Assembly: GCA_907163375.1 (NCBI GenBank)
Contig: CAJQUW010008996.1
Coordinates: 377,001-441,000, forward strand
DNA: 64,000 nucleotides
Direction of reading: 5' to 3'
Origin: Prostheceraeus crozeri
Taxonomy: Eukaryota; Platyhelminthes; Polycladida; Euryleptidae
Shown: piece after piece, positions 44,301 through 56,300 of the stretch
Layout of the letters: each line of letters starts with the position of its first letter
How positions within the stretch are numbered: position 1 is the first letter of the stretch
Notes under the pieces: model-generated
Told to the model about the DNA's origin: nothing
What the model saw: only the letters and a program-made list of their open reading frames with translations
Database searches by the model: none
Program-made: the position numbers and the translations under genes

Positions 44301-47300
44301 GATTTTCTATTCACGCGTTACGCGTGCTTACTTACTCCATTTGCTTTTCAATGAATGTCATTCTTACATCAAATATACAACCTTCTACTTAAATCTAACA
44401 TTAGCGGAAGTAAATGAAATTTGAATCGATTGCCATCAGAAGCAACAAAATACTAGTTTGATGATCTTTTTGGGATAATTTTCACACATGTAGTATATAA
44501 CATAATAAATGCATGCATAAAGGATTTAGGCCTACTGCAGTCTTATTTTTTAACTTCATTTGATTAAGAAATGTCAAAATTTGAAATTTAGTCTGTTGGG
44601 CCCTCAACTTAACTAATCATCTCTCTACGAGTTAAATAGGTAGCACTTAAAAGGATAGTCAAGAGTTATAACAAGAAACAGAATCGTTTAAATTTTTTTA
44701 GAACCTTGGGCATTTGTGGCGCATAAACTTTGTTTGATTATAAGATAATTTTGATGAGGTTGCATGTCTATTTATCATGTGACAAGTCATCTGATACACT
44801 TAAATCTTCATAACAAATCTTAACAACAACTTTGATACTAACTAGATTGACACAGAATCTTGAATGAAAATGAATCTAAAGATGATACCAGTAAAGTAAA
44901 TTGGATTCACATCATTCACCCTTGCAGCATGTGGGTCAGGTGGGTCAAGTGGGTCAAAGATGTGGTGGGTCAGATGGGTCGTGGGTCATGTTTCGTGAAA
45001 AGTCGATGGGTCAGGTGGGTCGTTGGTCACATATGCCGTGGGTCAGGTGGGTCATGGGTTGAATTTTGTTGACCCACTTCCAACTCTGCCCAAAGATGGA
45101 ATGCAGAAGCTCCATGGTGACATTGACAGTGTGCGGAGTTGCGTTGTCCTGCTGAAACTAGACCAATGATAAGTCGACATTGGCTGCTTTCAAAGCAGAA
45201 AATCGTCTCGAATAATGCTCCGATAGAGAACTTGATCGATGTTTTGTGAGTCGTCACTGAAATGCACTCTTGAAATAAAGTCTTCATCATTCAATACCTT
45301 ATCGCAAATCCACTAACAGAACGTGACACGTAGCGCGTGTTCGTTGGGCTGAAGCGGATGATAAAGTTGATTGCGGTGGGGATAGAGCTTCAGCATTCGC
45401 CGACAGATATTATGCACAAATGACTTTGAGTGACTAACTTGCTTGGAGACCTACACATGCAGACGTAAAATCTCAAATTTTCCTTTAAAAAGTCCATGTC
45501 AGTAATCAAATTCGACGAAACGCAACTGTATGAAATTAGACAAGAAATCTATGTTATCTTTATTAACGTGTCAGTTAACAAAATTCAACGCCCACTCATG
45601 ATCGATGCCCTCTGAAAGTTCAGTACGAATACATATTCGCAATAACCGGCATAGATATCTCTACATGTTGCACTAGCGATGCACACAATCACAATTGCAT
45701 ACTTCTGAGACAGCCCTCGTACTAGAAAACAGAATCGCACATTCCAAAGCATTTAAAAAATCATATTAGCACGATATCTATTCAAACTATGAAGATTGAT
45801 AATAAAATGAAACCGTCCGGATTGTTTATGGACCGACAGCAAAAAGCTTGAGGCAAATAGGGTTAAAACTAGGACATGAATATTAGCATAAATCAATTAA
45901 TTAGTAAATGAATACCAAATTTCGCACTTATTTACCTTTTTACAGGAGGTGGACCCCTGGAGGCATAGACAAAAAAGGCAATTGTGGAATGGCTGGATCA
46001 GACTCAACGAAGCCAGCATTGTGGGCTATGGATGACTGTGAAGAAAAAATGTCTGTTGTTTGCCAATTTCCCAAGCTTCCTGACGGTAAATATGAAAGTC
46101 ATTATCACTGAAACCATGCAGATCCTTGCCTTAAGACAGTGTTTTTCAACCACGACCTAGTAGTCCGCGGGACAGGTCAGTTTAGTCCGCGAAGTTAATG
46201 TGAAAAAAGATCGCCTTTGGTATAACACGGTTAATCAATGTCGGATTTGGTTCAAAGGCGTCTTCCTTTGTCTTTAATTTGGTTTATTAATGCGATGACG
46301 CTGTCTCAGATTCGAAGAAGAATTTCTTTAATGTGATTAGCATACAAAGCATCTACAGATCATGTGTCTTCATATGAGGCTACGCTGACATAGCTGCGAG
46401 TTAATGATAGCGCTATTTTGCTGCAAACTGCGATTCAGTCAGCGTCAATTATCCATCACTAGGGTGACGCATTGTGTCTGACGATTTCTCACGGTTGCCT
46501 AAAGAATGCATTGTTCTAATTGGTTCACTTAGTTGATGTGCCATTGTGTTGTATGCATGGTATAGCCTACATAAATAAAAAAGTAAAGGTTGAGAAACAC
46601 TGCCTTAAGACGATGCGATGTATCTTGAAATGCCCAATCAGAATAATTCTGTGCTTAAAAGAGAAGTGAGATTTGTCGAGATTTTCTGAATATTTACAAC
46701 TTTATTTCCTAATCCGGTAGTGACTTGCGAAGCGAATCCGATTGTGATTTTTTGACATCTTCTTTTGTCTTTTCATATTTTTTTACTTCTATTGCTCACT
46801 TATTCTAATAAAGAGTCACCAGACGTGCAGTATAGTACAATGTAGCTCGCCAGATATGGAAGGACTTTATGATGATGCATTCATTCTGTCCAATTCTCAA
46901 AGGCTATAATTATATGGAGCAGAAGAAGTGCAATAAGTATATTTTCAATGATTATCATCCAAAAGCGCCAAATATATTCTGAGATATGACAACTTGCCAA
47001 TTTTTTCTTGGAATGCAGAGTTCGTAGCTTAGTAGTGCTATTGTTCATATAGTGATTGCGTAGATAAATCGTCGTGGATGAACATATCATCATGATTTGA
47101 TGTATATTATTCAGATGATAAAATTCAATTAGATTTTAAGATGCGGATTCCAATGCATTGGAGCTGTCATCTTTAGAGTTTTATCAGTATTAGTTATATC
47201 TGTTGCAAGTTTTGCGTCGCAACTTCACACTGTAAATGGTGGCTGCCAAATCGATGGAATGCTTGCTACCAAACACTTTATTTCCGTTCATCTGGTATCG

Positions 47301-50300
47301 TTGTTGCTGTCTGGTAGCAAAGGTACTAAACCTGTGAAATGTCTGCAGGTGCCTCATTTTCTTTTAGCCACGCAAATATGTCAAAAGTTGCATGGCACCT
47401 TTTTACATTGTTATAAGTATCAAGATATTAGCATTTAAAGATCGATTAGACGCATGTCTGAGAGAATTTCATATTTAAGCCAGAAGTGCACAATTTTATG
47501 AAGTTTTGAAGATAATAATGATTGTAAATTTCATGAAGGAAAATTTATTTGATGAATTGATGAAGGAAAATGAAGGAATGTGTATGCACTTTCGATTTTA
47601 TTAAATGAACTTAAGGGAGATACAGGTGGTATTGTCACCAAATGTGAGATGTGCATATTTTTGAAGTTTTGAAGAAATTACAACGAATTGACTGATCATG
47701 ACTGTAATGCAAAAGGAATGATGGTATTTCACAGATTCTCATTACATCCTTGGAGATTTAATGTTTGTTAAATTGGCAATTCGATGAATTCCTATAACTT
47801 TCATGCTCAACCTCAAGAGGGTATTTTCTTAAGCGTGATCATCACAGGCAACCTGCCACTGGCACACAAAAATAGCAGAATCAAAGACAATGATTTCAAC
47901 TAACTTTGAAAGATGTAAATGGGTCCACATCACTATTCAGATTCAAGAAATGAAACATGAATTTAGTGAATCATTTAATCATGCCGATGAAAATTGAATA
48001 AAAAAACTTGAAATTTCAGCCAAGAAAGCACGAATAATATCGTGACCTTTTCATGAAGACTTCCATTATAATACGGATCATGAAATTCCCTTGATAATCA
48101 GCCTAATTTCCGCTTAGTTAGGATGCTTATTATCAAATATTCATTCCTTTTGATATCCAACTTGTATCATACTACTTATATAGGAGGGTCATCTCGGCAT
48201 CTCGGTAGTATATAAATTAGCAAAATTTTGACTTTTTTTAGAACTGCTCATTTTTTTGGACCGCGGGATATCTTTTGATATAAGAATTTTCACTTTACAT
48301 ATATATCCCTACTCTATGCAGCCTTTCCTTATTTTCACGGCCTTCTCTATTAACACAGCTGCTTTCCTACAGAAAGAAATTGTGCTTTTTTTGCTATTAA
48401 CTTTTATCTGTGAATGTCAACATTCCTGAATTGTGAAGTGAAGTCGTCAAGGATGCTTCATGACGACTATTTTGACGATTCAAGAGTGTGCGCTTTGGGC
48501 ATCATAGAGTAAGTACGGTAGAGTAGCAACTACAGTCCGTTTCATAAAAAGTGGACCTCCTAAAATTTGACTAAATAAAACATAAGTATGATACAGAAAG
48601 CATTTTTCATGTTATTTCATGTCCCTAATATATTTAAATGTTCTTATATAATCTGATAATCTATGATACAGTAACAGTTCTCAAGAAGCTAATATTTTGT
48701 GGCCCTACCCTTATTGTCAATGACATTACCAATTCGTCTAGGCATTGATTCGATGATATCGTTGATTTTTGACTGATCTAACTTTCTCCACTCTCTTTTT
48801 AACAGTGACGTAAGTTGTGATACGCCATCTGTAGGTAGCAGTGAACGACGAACGTTACGTTTTAGAATACTCCATACATTTTCTATGGGATTCAGATCAG
48901 GAGAACGAGCTGGCCAAGATAATGTCCTAAGCCCTAATTGAGACTTGCATAAGTTGACTCTACTACTCCTGTGACACGTAGCATTATCATCCATAAATAA
49001 CCAAGTCGATGGATCACCAAGTTGATCTGTCATTTGGCCAATGTTCATTCGTAAAGCATTCACATAGCGTTCAGAATTCATGGTTCCTTGCTGTATGTGA
49101 AGTTCAGAGCGGCCATTGGTCCAAATGCCAGCCCAAATCAGTAGAGTCGCACCACCTTGTACCCGGGGACGATGTAAATGTCTCGGAATTTCCTGATCAG
49201 ATTTTATCCATAATCTCAATCGACCATCACTATCCTTCAGACGGACTGATGCCTCATCAGACCAGACAACTCGATCCCATTGATTTCGCCAGTGACAATG
49301 ACTCATTGCCCATCTGAGACGTCTTTTTGTATGCTGATCTGATAATTCGATCTGAGAGGGCCTCTTGCAGCTCTTGAAATTCGACTCAATACGTCTTTTA
49401 CGAATAGTGGACTTAGAAATAGACGAGTCTAGTGCAGCCATCTCAGTTAACGAGAGACTTGGTTCAACTTTAACAAATCTCAAAATTAGGCGGTCTCTAC
49501 GTTTGGATGTTTTGCGTGGACGGCCAGAGCCCTCTTTTGTGAATTGCCTTTTGTGAATGCGATCTCGTTATTGTTCATTTGTGCCTTGTATTGTTTTCAA
49601 CCGGTAAGAGATAGATTTCTAGCTGAAAGCAATCAGGAGTGCTGCCAACACCACCGCAACGAAGTCAGGAAGCTATGGAACATGAAGTCCAGTTAATCAC
49701 ATGTAGCAGTTACATTATTGTTGATGAATAATGGTGCTATACTGGCTCTGATTGACCGATTTTCTTTATTTTTGTTTTGCTTGATAGCTTTTGGCTAGTA
49801 GAACAACATATTACATAACAAAGGAAACAAATGTAATTTTATAAGAGTGAGGTATGATTTTGTGTAACATTGCTAAATGAAGATCAAATTATCTACTACT
49901 TTTTTATCTATAACAGGAAAACAACTCAATATTCATGCCTGAAATTTCCAACAATGATACTAGTAAGCACAACCGACATATCTTCCAAATTTCAGAGAAA
50001 TTCGTTCAAGTTTGGCGGAGTTAGACAAAGTTGAAGTTAAGGCGACGTTTAAGGGTGATCCATTTTTTATGAAACAATCTGTATCAATTAAATTCAATTT
50101 TCAGGAGAATTATGTTTTAGCGGCATTTAGTTAAAGGACTGCAAGACCACTTTACAATGATAATAAAAGCATAGAATCCGAGACAAGGTAAGTAGGCGCC
50201 AGTTGATGATAGCAGGAGAAGGCAAGAGTGCACAATCTATAGTCAATGCGTTTCTCAATTGGCAACCACTGAAGATCTCTAAGCAGGGGATTGGTTGCAC

Positions 50301-53300
50301 AATAGCGAGAGGCACCATTCACCAAATGGGCCGCAGCATTTAGAACTGATTGCAACCGTCTAAGACGACAAGAGGGCAAGCCATATCCTATAGAGAGACA
50401 ATAATCCAGGAGTTATATCACCAAGAAAGAGATCACATTCCTTAAAACTGAACGAGGTAATGACGCTTTGATGGACCGGATTTGTCTTAGCATCGAAAAA
50501 CAGGCGGCAGCCCGTTTATTAACATGGACATGAAAAGATAGTTCAGAATCAATATGGACTCCCAAGCATCGAGCAGAGGAAGAAGATATCCAAAGTAATT
50601 CCGTCTTTTCCTGATTTGACAGCAGCTTATTCGAACCAAACCAATCAATGACGTCATCCAAACATTTAGACATTTGGGAAGTATGGGACACAGTCGAATT
50701 ACAAATGTGCATAGCATCGATTTTCTTAAATCAACTCGAGTTGAGACCTACACTGCAAACTGTAGACAGCCAAAAATCAGACAAAATAGCAGCCAAAATG
50801 ATCAGACAATTGCAACAGACAACATGAGACAATGAACAACCAAAAGTGGCTGTTCAGAGCAGACAAGATGAGACAATTATTCGCCAAAATATCAGACAAT
50901 TCTGTCTACTTTTCTAAAAGTATTGTCTCTCAAACTGAAAGTGTTTAAATATGATCAAACTATTAAACATCAGCTAATAGTAACTAGTCACTCCTAATCA
51001 CATAGCTTCTAACTCTGCTCCACTCATTCACAATCGCATTATGAACAGCTCTGATACTTTAAAAGTCCGCTGTGTCAACGTTAACTTAAGGGAAGTATAT
51101 AGACCCTTAAAAGCTGTAAAAAACATTGTAAAAACAGAATTAAAAGATGGCATCAATACGTGAAATATCCAGACCGTTATTGCCATGCCTCAAGGTGTAT
51201 ACAAAGAACCCTACTTATCTACAACATTGCATATTCTATAATTGAAAACTATCAAGGATATCATCCAATTTCAATAAAAGTGTATATATTAGTCATAAGT
51301 AGTATGATAGGCAGTAAACGCAATAATGTAAATTAGTTCGTGCGATGAGACAAAAATTGTCTGACAAGCAGGAAATTGGTCTGATAATACGCAGTAAGTG
51401 CCAAAATACTGATGTGGCTCACAAATTGTCCGATAAGTGGCAGTTTACAGTTTACAGTGTAGTACCAAATATAACATTAGAAAATGTCTTGTAGCTTTGA
51501 AGAAATTGACTGTTCAAGATAGCAGTTCAGAAGAATTCAGAAGCAATTCGATAGACTACTATTGCTCAGCCTTATTCATGAGAGTTTTTCTTAAGCGTGA
51601 TTATGTCACAGACTACGTGCAACCTCTGAAATAGCAAAATATCATAATCAAAGTCATCCTAAATAACTTTAAAAGATGTATATTAACATTCAGATTGAAG
51701 AAATGGAACATAAATTTAGTGAATTATAAAATCATGACGATGAAAATTGAATTAAAAACTCGAAATTTCAGCCAATAAGTACAATGAGATCTCACGTTTT
51801 TCATGAAGACTTGCATTATAATGCGGTTCATGAAATTTCTTTGATTATTAGTTTAATTTCCGCTTAATTAAGATATCTCCAAGAAAATTTTCATTCCTTT
51901 TTTTATATATGATAAGTTTCATACTACTTACATGGAGGTTCCAAATCGCTAGTATGTAAACACAGGAATGATTTGCAAAAATTTAACTTCTGAAAAAGTA
52001 TTTTCAAATATTTTTTAGTCTGCACGTGTAAGCTGACATTTTTTTGAATTGACATTTTATTTCCTCTATGTTGTACACTTTCTGATACAAAAGGTGCTAT
52101 TTACCGATTTCATCAATAAAATGCCAATTACTGACATATCTTACTGTATAATTAGCGTGGCTTTAATGGACACATCTCAATATCTTGTCATGCAACAAAG
52201 TCCTATAAAACCAATCATTTATCAAAGAATCCTCTCTTCCTTACAGGATATTCGTACCTCATCAGCGTATCTGATAAAAAAATTGACTATGAAGATGCAA
52301 TGGAACTTTGTAAAAAACGAGGAGCAACATTGGCAAGCTTCGAAAGTGAAGCGAGTTATGAACCTTTGAGAGACGCGGTCGCAAAAAGTGGCAAAATTTT
52401 CTTCATGGCATACATGTACAAAAGCAACAAATGGCAAGTGGACCAGGGCAAAGGAGTTGTCACGTAAGTGAAGCAAAGAAATTCAAGCCGACTGATATTT
52501 AAGTCCTTATGTTGAAATGTTTAGCCAATTTCAACCATGTACCGGCATGTATAATGCATTTGAGATATTCAAAGCCAATCACTGACCAAGACCACCATTT
52601 TTAAAGGCGTTCATCTTGCATTTATCAGAAAACATCATAGAACAATTTGTAACTCTTGAATATAAGTATGCACATACATGATAAAGATGCATAATGCAGA
52701 TGGCCCACTTGTACTGGTCACAGGGTGACGCAGAATGAACTAAAAGGATCTTTTCCAGTAATGTGAAGATATCTCATTGGCTTTTATGTTGAATTTTACT
52801 GTCGGCATTAATGAGTTAAGTTCGGTAATTCTAATACTCTTCTGTTTAGTACTCCGATTCATACTTAAATAGGACTTATGATTTGGTGTAGTGTCGGCAA
52901 ATGCTGCAAATGCGCTGCCTCACAATTTTAGAGATTGTTTTACTTTTACTCTGCAGAATGGATTTCCAATCTAATCAAGTGAATGGTGGATGCGCGGCGA
53001 ATCAAGTTCGAAAGAGCAATATTGTCTCTTATAATTGCCAAATGGAAATTGCTGACGGTGCCATTTGCAAATTCGAGCAATGTAAGTTGTGCTAGAAGTT
53101 ATTTGCTATCAAATAGCGTGAAAAATTGCAAGATTTTTCCATCAATGCTGTCCTTTTTTACTTACTTTTCCTTTTAATATCTACTTCCCATCGTCGTTAG
53201 GGTTGACGTTCGTCTGTTGATAGTGCACTCTTTTAGGTGTAAAGGCAATAAGCCAGTTGCAAAAATAGAAATAACATTACTAATCTGAGAAGACTTCTCT

Positions 53301-56300
53301 TTCATAAAATGTCATAGTAAATTATCTCCTGAAGATGAAGACTATATTCTAAATAGTCATAATTTGCAACACTCTGTTTCATGAAATATCTGCATTTATG
53401 ATAGCTTTATAGTTAATACCGTGATGGTCTGCTTTGGTAGGCAGCATTGAATTGCAGATTGAATTGCACCAAAGAAGAGTATAATCCACCGATTTCCAAG
53501 ATCGATCGTCAATCTTCTGAAGAAGCAGAGAAGATGAAGACAATGAAGGTCTGGAAAAATAAATTTCAGAATCGTTGGACAGAAATTCATCTGAAGATCA
53601 TATCAAGTGAAATTTCGTCCTCAGATCAGAATAGCAAGTTCTGCAAGTTTTACCTGCAACTTTTACGATTGTCTTCTCAACATTTCATCCACTTCAGTGG
53701 AAATGGAGAGTGTTTCCACTTGGCTTGGCTTCCCGATCGGCTGTCATGCAAAACACTAAATGCTTTGTGGTTCATTTGCTGAAACATTGATCAGATAGAA
53801 AATCTTCGTAATTGACGACTGTGACAACTTTTAACATGGCGTAGTCATACGCAAGTACCTAGTGCATTTGCTACCTTCAACACGATTTGCTCGACGAAAC
53901 CACATGTCATCAGGGTTGGGACCGGTTAATCGGTTAAAATCGGTTAAATGAGGATTCCCGGTATCCAGTATTTATTTAGTTGTCAAAGTCTATCTACAAC
54001 TATAGAACCTTGTCAATTTGGGTATCGACCGAATTCCTCCAATTGCTGTGCTTTGATTTCATTGCATGACTACATTACTTCACGTTTAGATGATAGTTTA
54101 ATTGATGCTGCTGTGATTGCTGCCTACGACTATTCAAAGGCCTTTGACGTAGTAACCGATTTTAACCGGTTGAGGAAATTGTAGCCGGTGAACGGGTTAT
54201 CAGCTAACCGATCCAATACCTGCATGCTATAGATAGCTTTTCGTGTTTTTATCGTATAACCGGTAAAACCTCATTGCTTAGAAACCGAAATACTGGTTAT
54301 TCGAAACATTATTCGAAGTATTCAAATTTATATCACTTCTTCTTCAGCTGCCAAAATTCCAACCACAGGAAAAGTGCTCTTCATTCTCAATACGAAAGGA
54401 AGCTACTCGTACCTAGAAAATATCTGTGCTTCTAGAGGAGCAACAATTGCAAAAATAGAGACAATTGAAGATCAACAACGTGCCGTCCAAACCATTGCGC
54501 GTGCTCCTGGCTATTACAAAGCTTTCTATCTCCAATCAATGAAGATTTCAGGAGGAAAGGCCATTTGGAACGACGGGAAGCGATTGCTAGTCGAGTGAGT
54601 TCTAAATTGATCAACTCTACATCGTAAACTGTGCAACACTAACGCTATTTACGAAACCGATGTACAAAACGAGAATAACAAAATGCACGAAAGCGGTATT
54701 GTTCATGCTCATACACTACGAAAGCGATTGGCTTTTCCGTTGGATTGTCTTCACCATTCAATAGTAAAGCCAATCACTTTCGTAGTGTATGAGCATGAAC
54801 AATACCGCTTTCGTACATTTTGTTATTCTCGTTTTGTACATTGCTTTCGTAGTCAAAATCAGGCAGCTTTCGTACTCTGCAGTTTACAGGGTACTGCTTT
54901 TATTCTATTCTAGTAGCATTCTATCTACTTTACAGTTTCTTTGCGAAATATTTTAATTCATTATTGTAATATTTATTATTCTTTTATTACCGTTGGGTGT
55001 GTCAATTATGAATTGTAGTCACATACATGACTATGTTCCAGATTCTCATTGCGTTCATTTACAGTGCGCACATCTTGAGCTAATGAACTGTATCCGACGA
55101 AGAACATTTGTTATTTTCTCTCAATTATGAGGATATCTTAAGTTCTTTCTTGCAGAATTCACGTAGGACTGGAAGTTCCTATAGTAGTATGAAAGTGTTG
55201 TATTTGCCTCCGTGCACGTAATGTAGATATCCTATCACTCAACTTGACCTGTAAAGAAGGTTTTTTCCCACCCTATGTGTAGACATCTTGAAGATCATTT
55301 TGCGGACTACATGTAGATGCAGGTTTTATCAGCCATCAACAGCATCTAGGACAATAACGGCAATTTCAGTTTAAAAATGGCAAGTAGCAATCTGAAGGGG
55401 TAATTCCAAGCCAATAGCAAAACTTTTCAGTACAACAACGGAAAAAGTGTAGAAATTAGTGTGAAATACAAATCTATAAAAATATTTGAATACAGATTTG
55501 TCAGATTTCATTCAGCTGTGCATCTTTTCTTATCATTTTTTGTGTTTTTTTCTGATATTAGAGTTTGATTATAACTTTGCCATTTTTATACTGTTTGCGA
55601 ACATCCGTCTAACTTTTTTAACTTGTCATAATTGAAGCTCTTTTAGCTTGTGCAATTGAGAAAGCGATTTCTTCCTTCATTTTTACGGAATCATTTTCAT
55701 ATTTATAGAAGTTTTCCACGTCCACTCCCTGATTTTTTTTCAAAAGCAATGAATACATTCCACTTTTGCCGATGAAACACCACTTATCTGCTGCTTCATC
55801 AACTTTTGATGGAATTATCAAATATGCTTGATCTTTCGTCTTGGCACTAGCATCATACCATGCTTTTCTACTTCAATATTTGTCTCCGCGTCCTCCACCT
55901 ACTATCACTGTAAGCTGCAGACTACGAAAGCTGGCTGATTTTGAATACGAAACCGATGTACAAAAGGAGAATAACAAAATTTACGAATGCACTATTGTTT
56001 TTGTTCATACACTACGAAGGCGATTGGCTTTCTAATCGGATGATAAAGATAAACCAATATGAAAGCCAATTGCTTCCGTAGCGTATCAACACGAACAATA
56101 GTGCTTTCGTACATTTTGTTATTCTCGTTTTGTACATCGATTTCGTAAATAGCTTTGGTATCGTGGAGTTTACAGTTTACCCTTACTGACCCCTTTCGTC
56201 AATTCGTGAACACCCGCGAGTTCTTGAGAGCCATGAATAAAATTTGTTTTCCACAATAGAAATCACCATCGACTTACCTATTTCCAGGCCCCATTGCTTG

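Larger units (their letters stand above)
42303..45837 (-). mobile_element. Mariner-like element, degraded, with later insertions
   Basis: Inverted ends of about 110 bases: CAGGGTGTCCATATAGAAAC at the left and its diverged complement ending near 45837 at the right, sharing GATAGATATCG-type and GCGATTCTGTTTTCTAGTA words. Between them two transposase pieces lie on the minus strand (43087-43260 and 45085-45300). Inside are one ACGCGT MITE (42656-43096) and a block with GGGTCA arrays. Confidence 0.7.

Noticed and set aside
43284-45090. LTR retroelement with GGGTCA arrays as direct repeats
   Set aside because: The arrays are irregular satellites of different length; there is no primer site, gag or pol between them.
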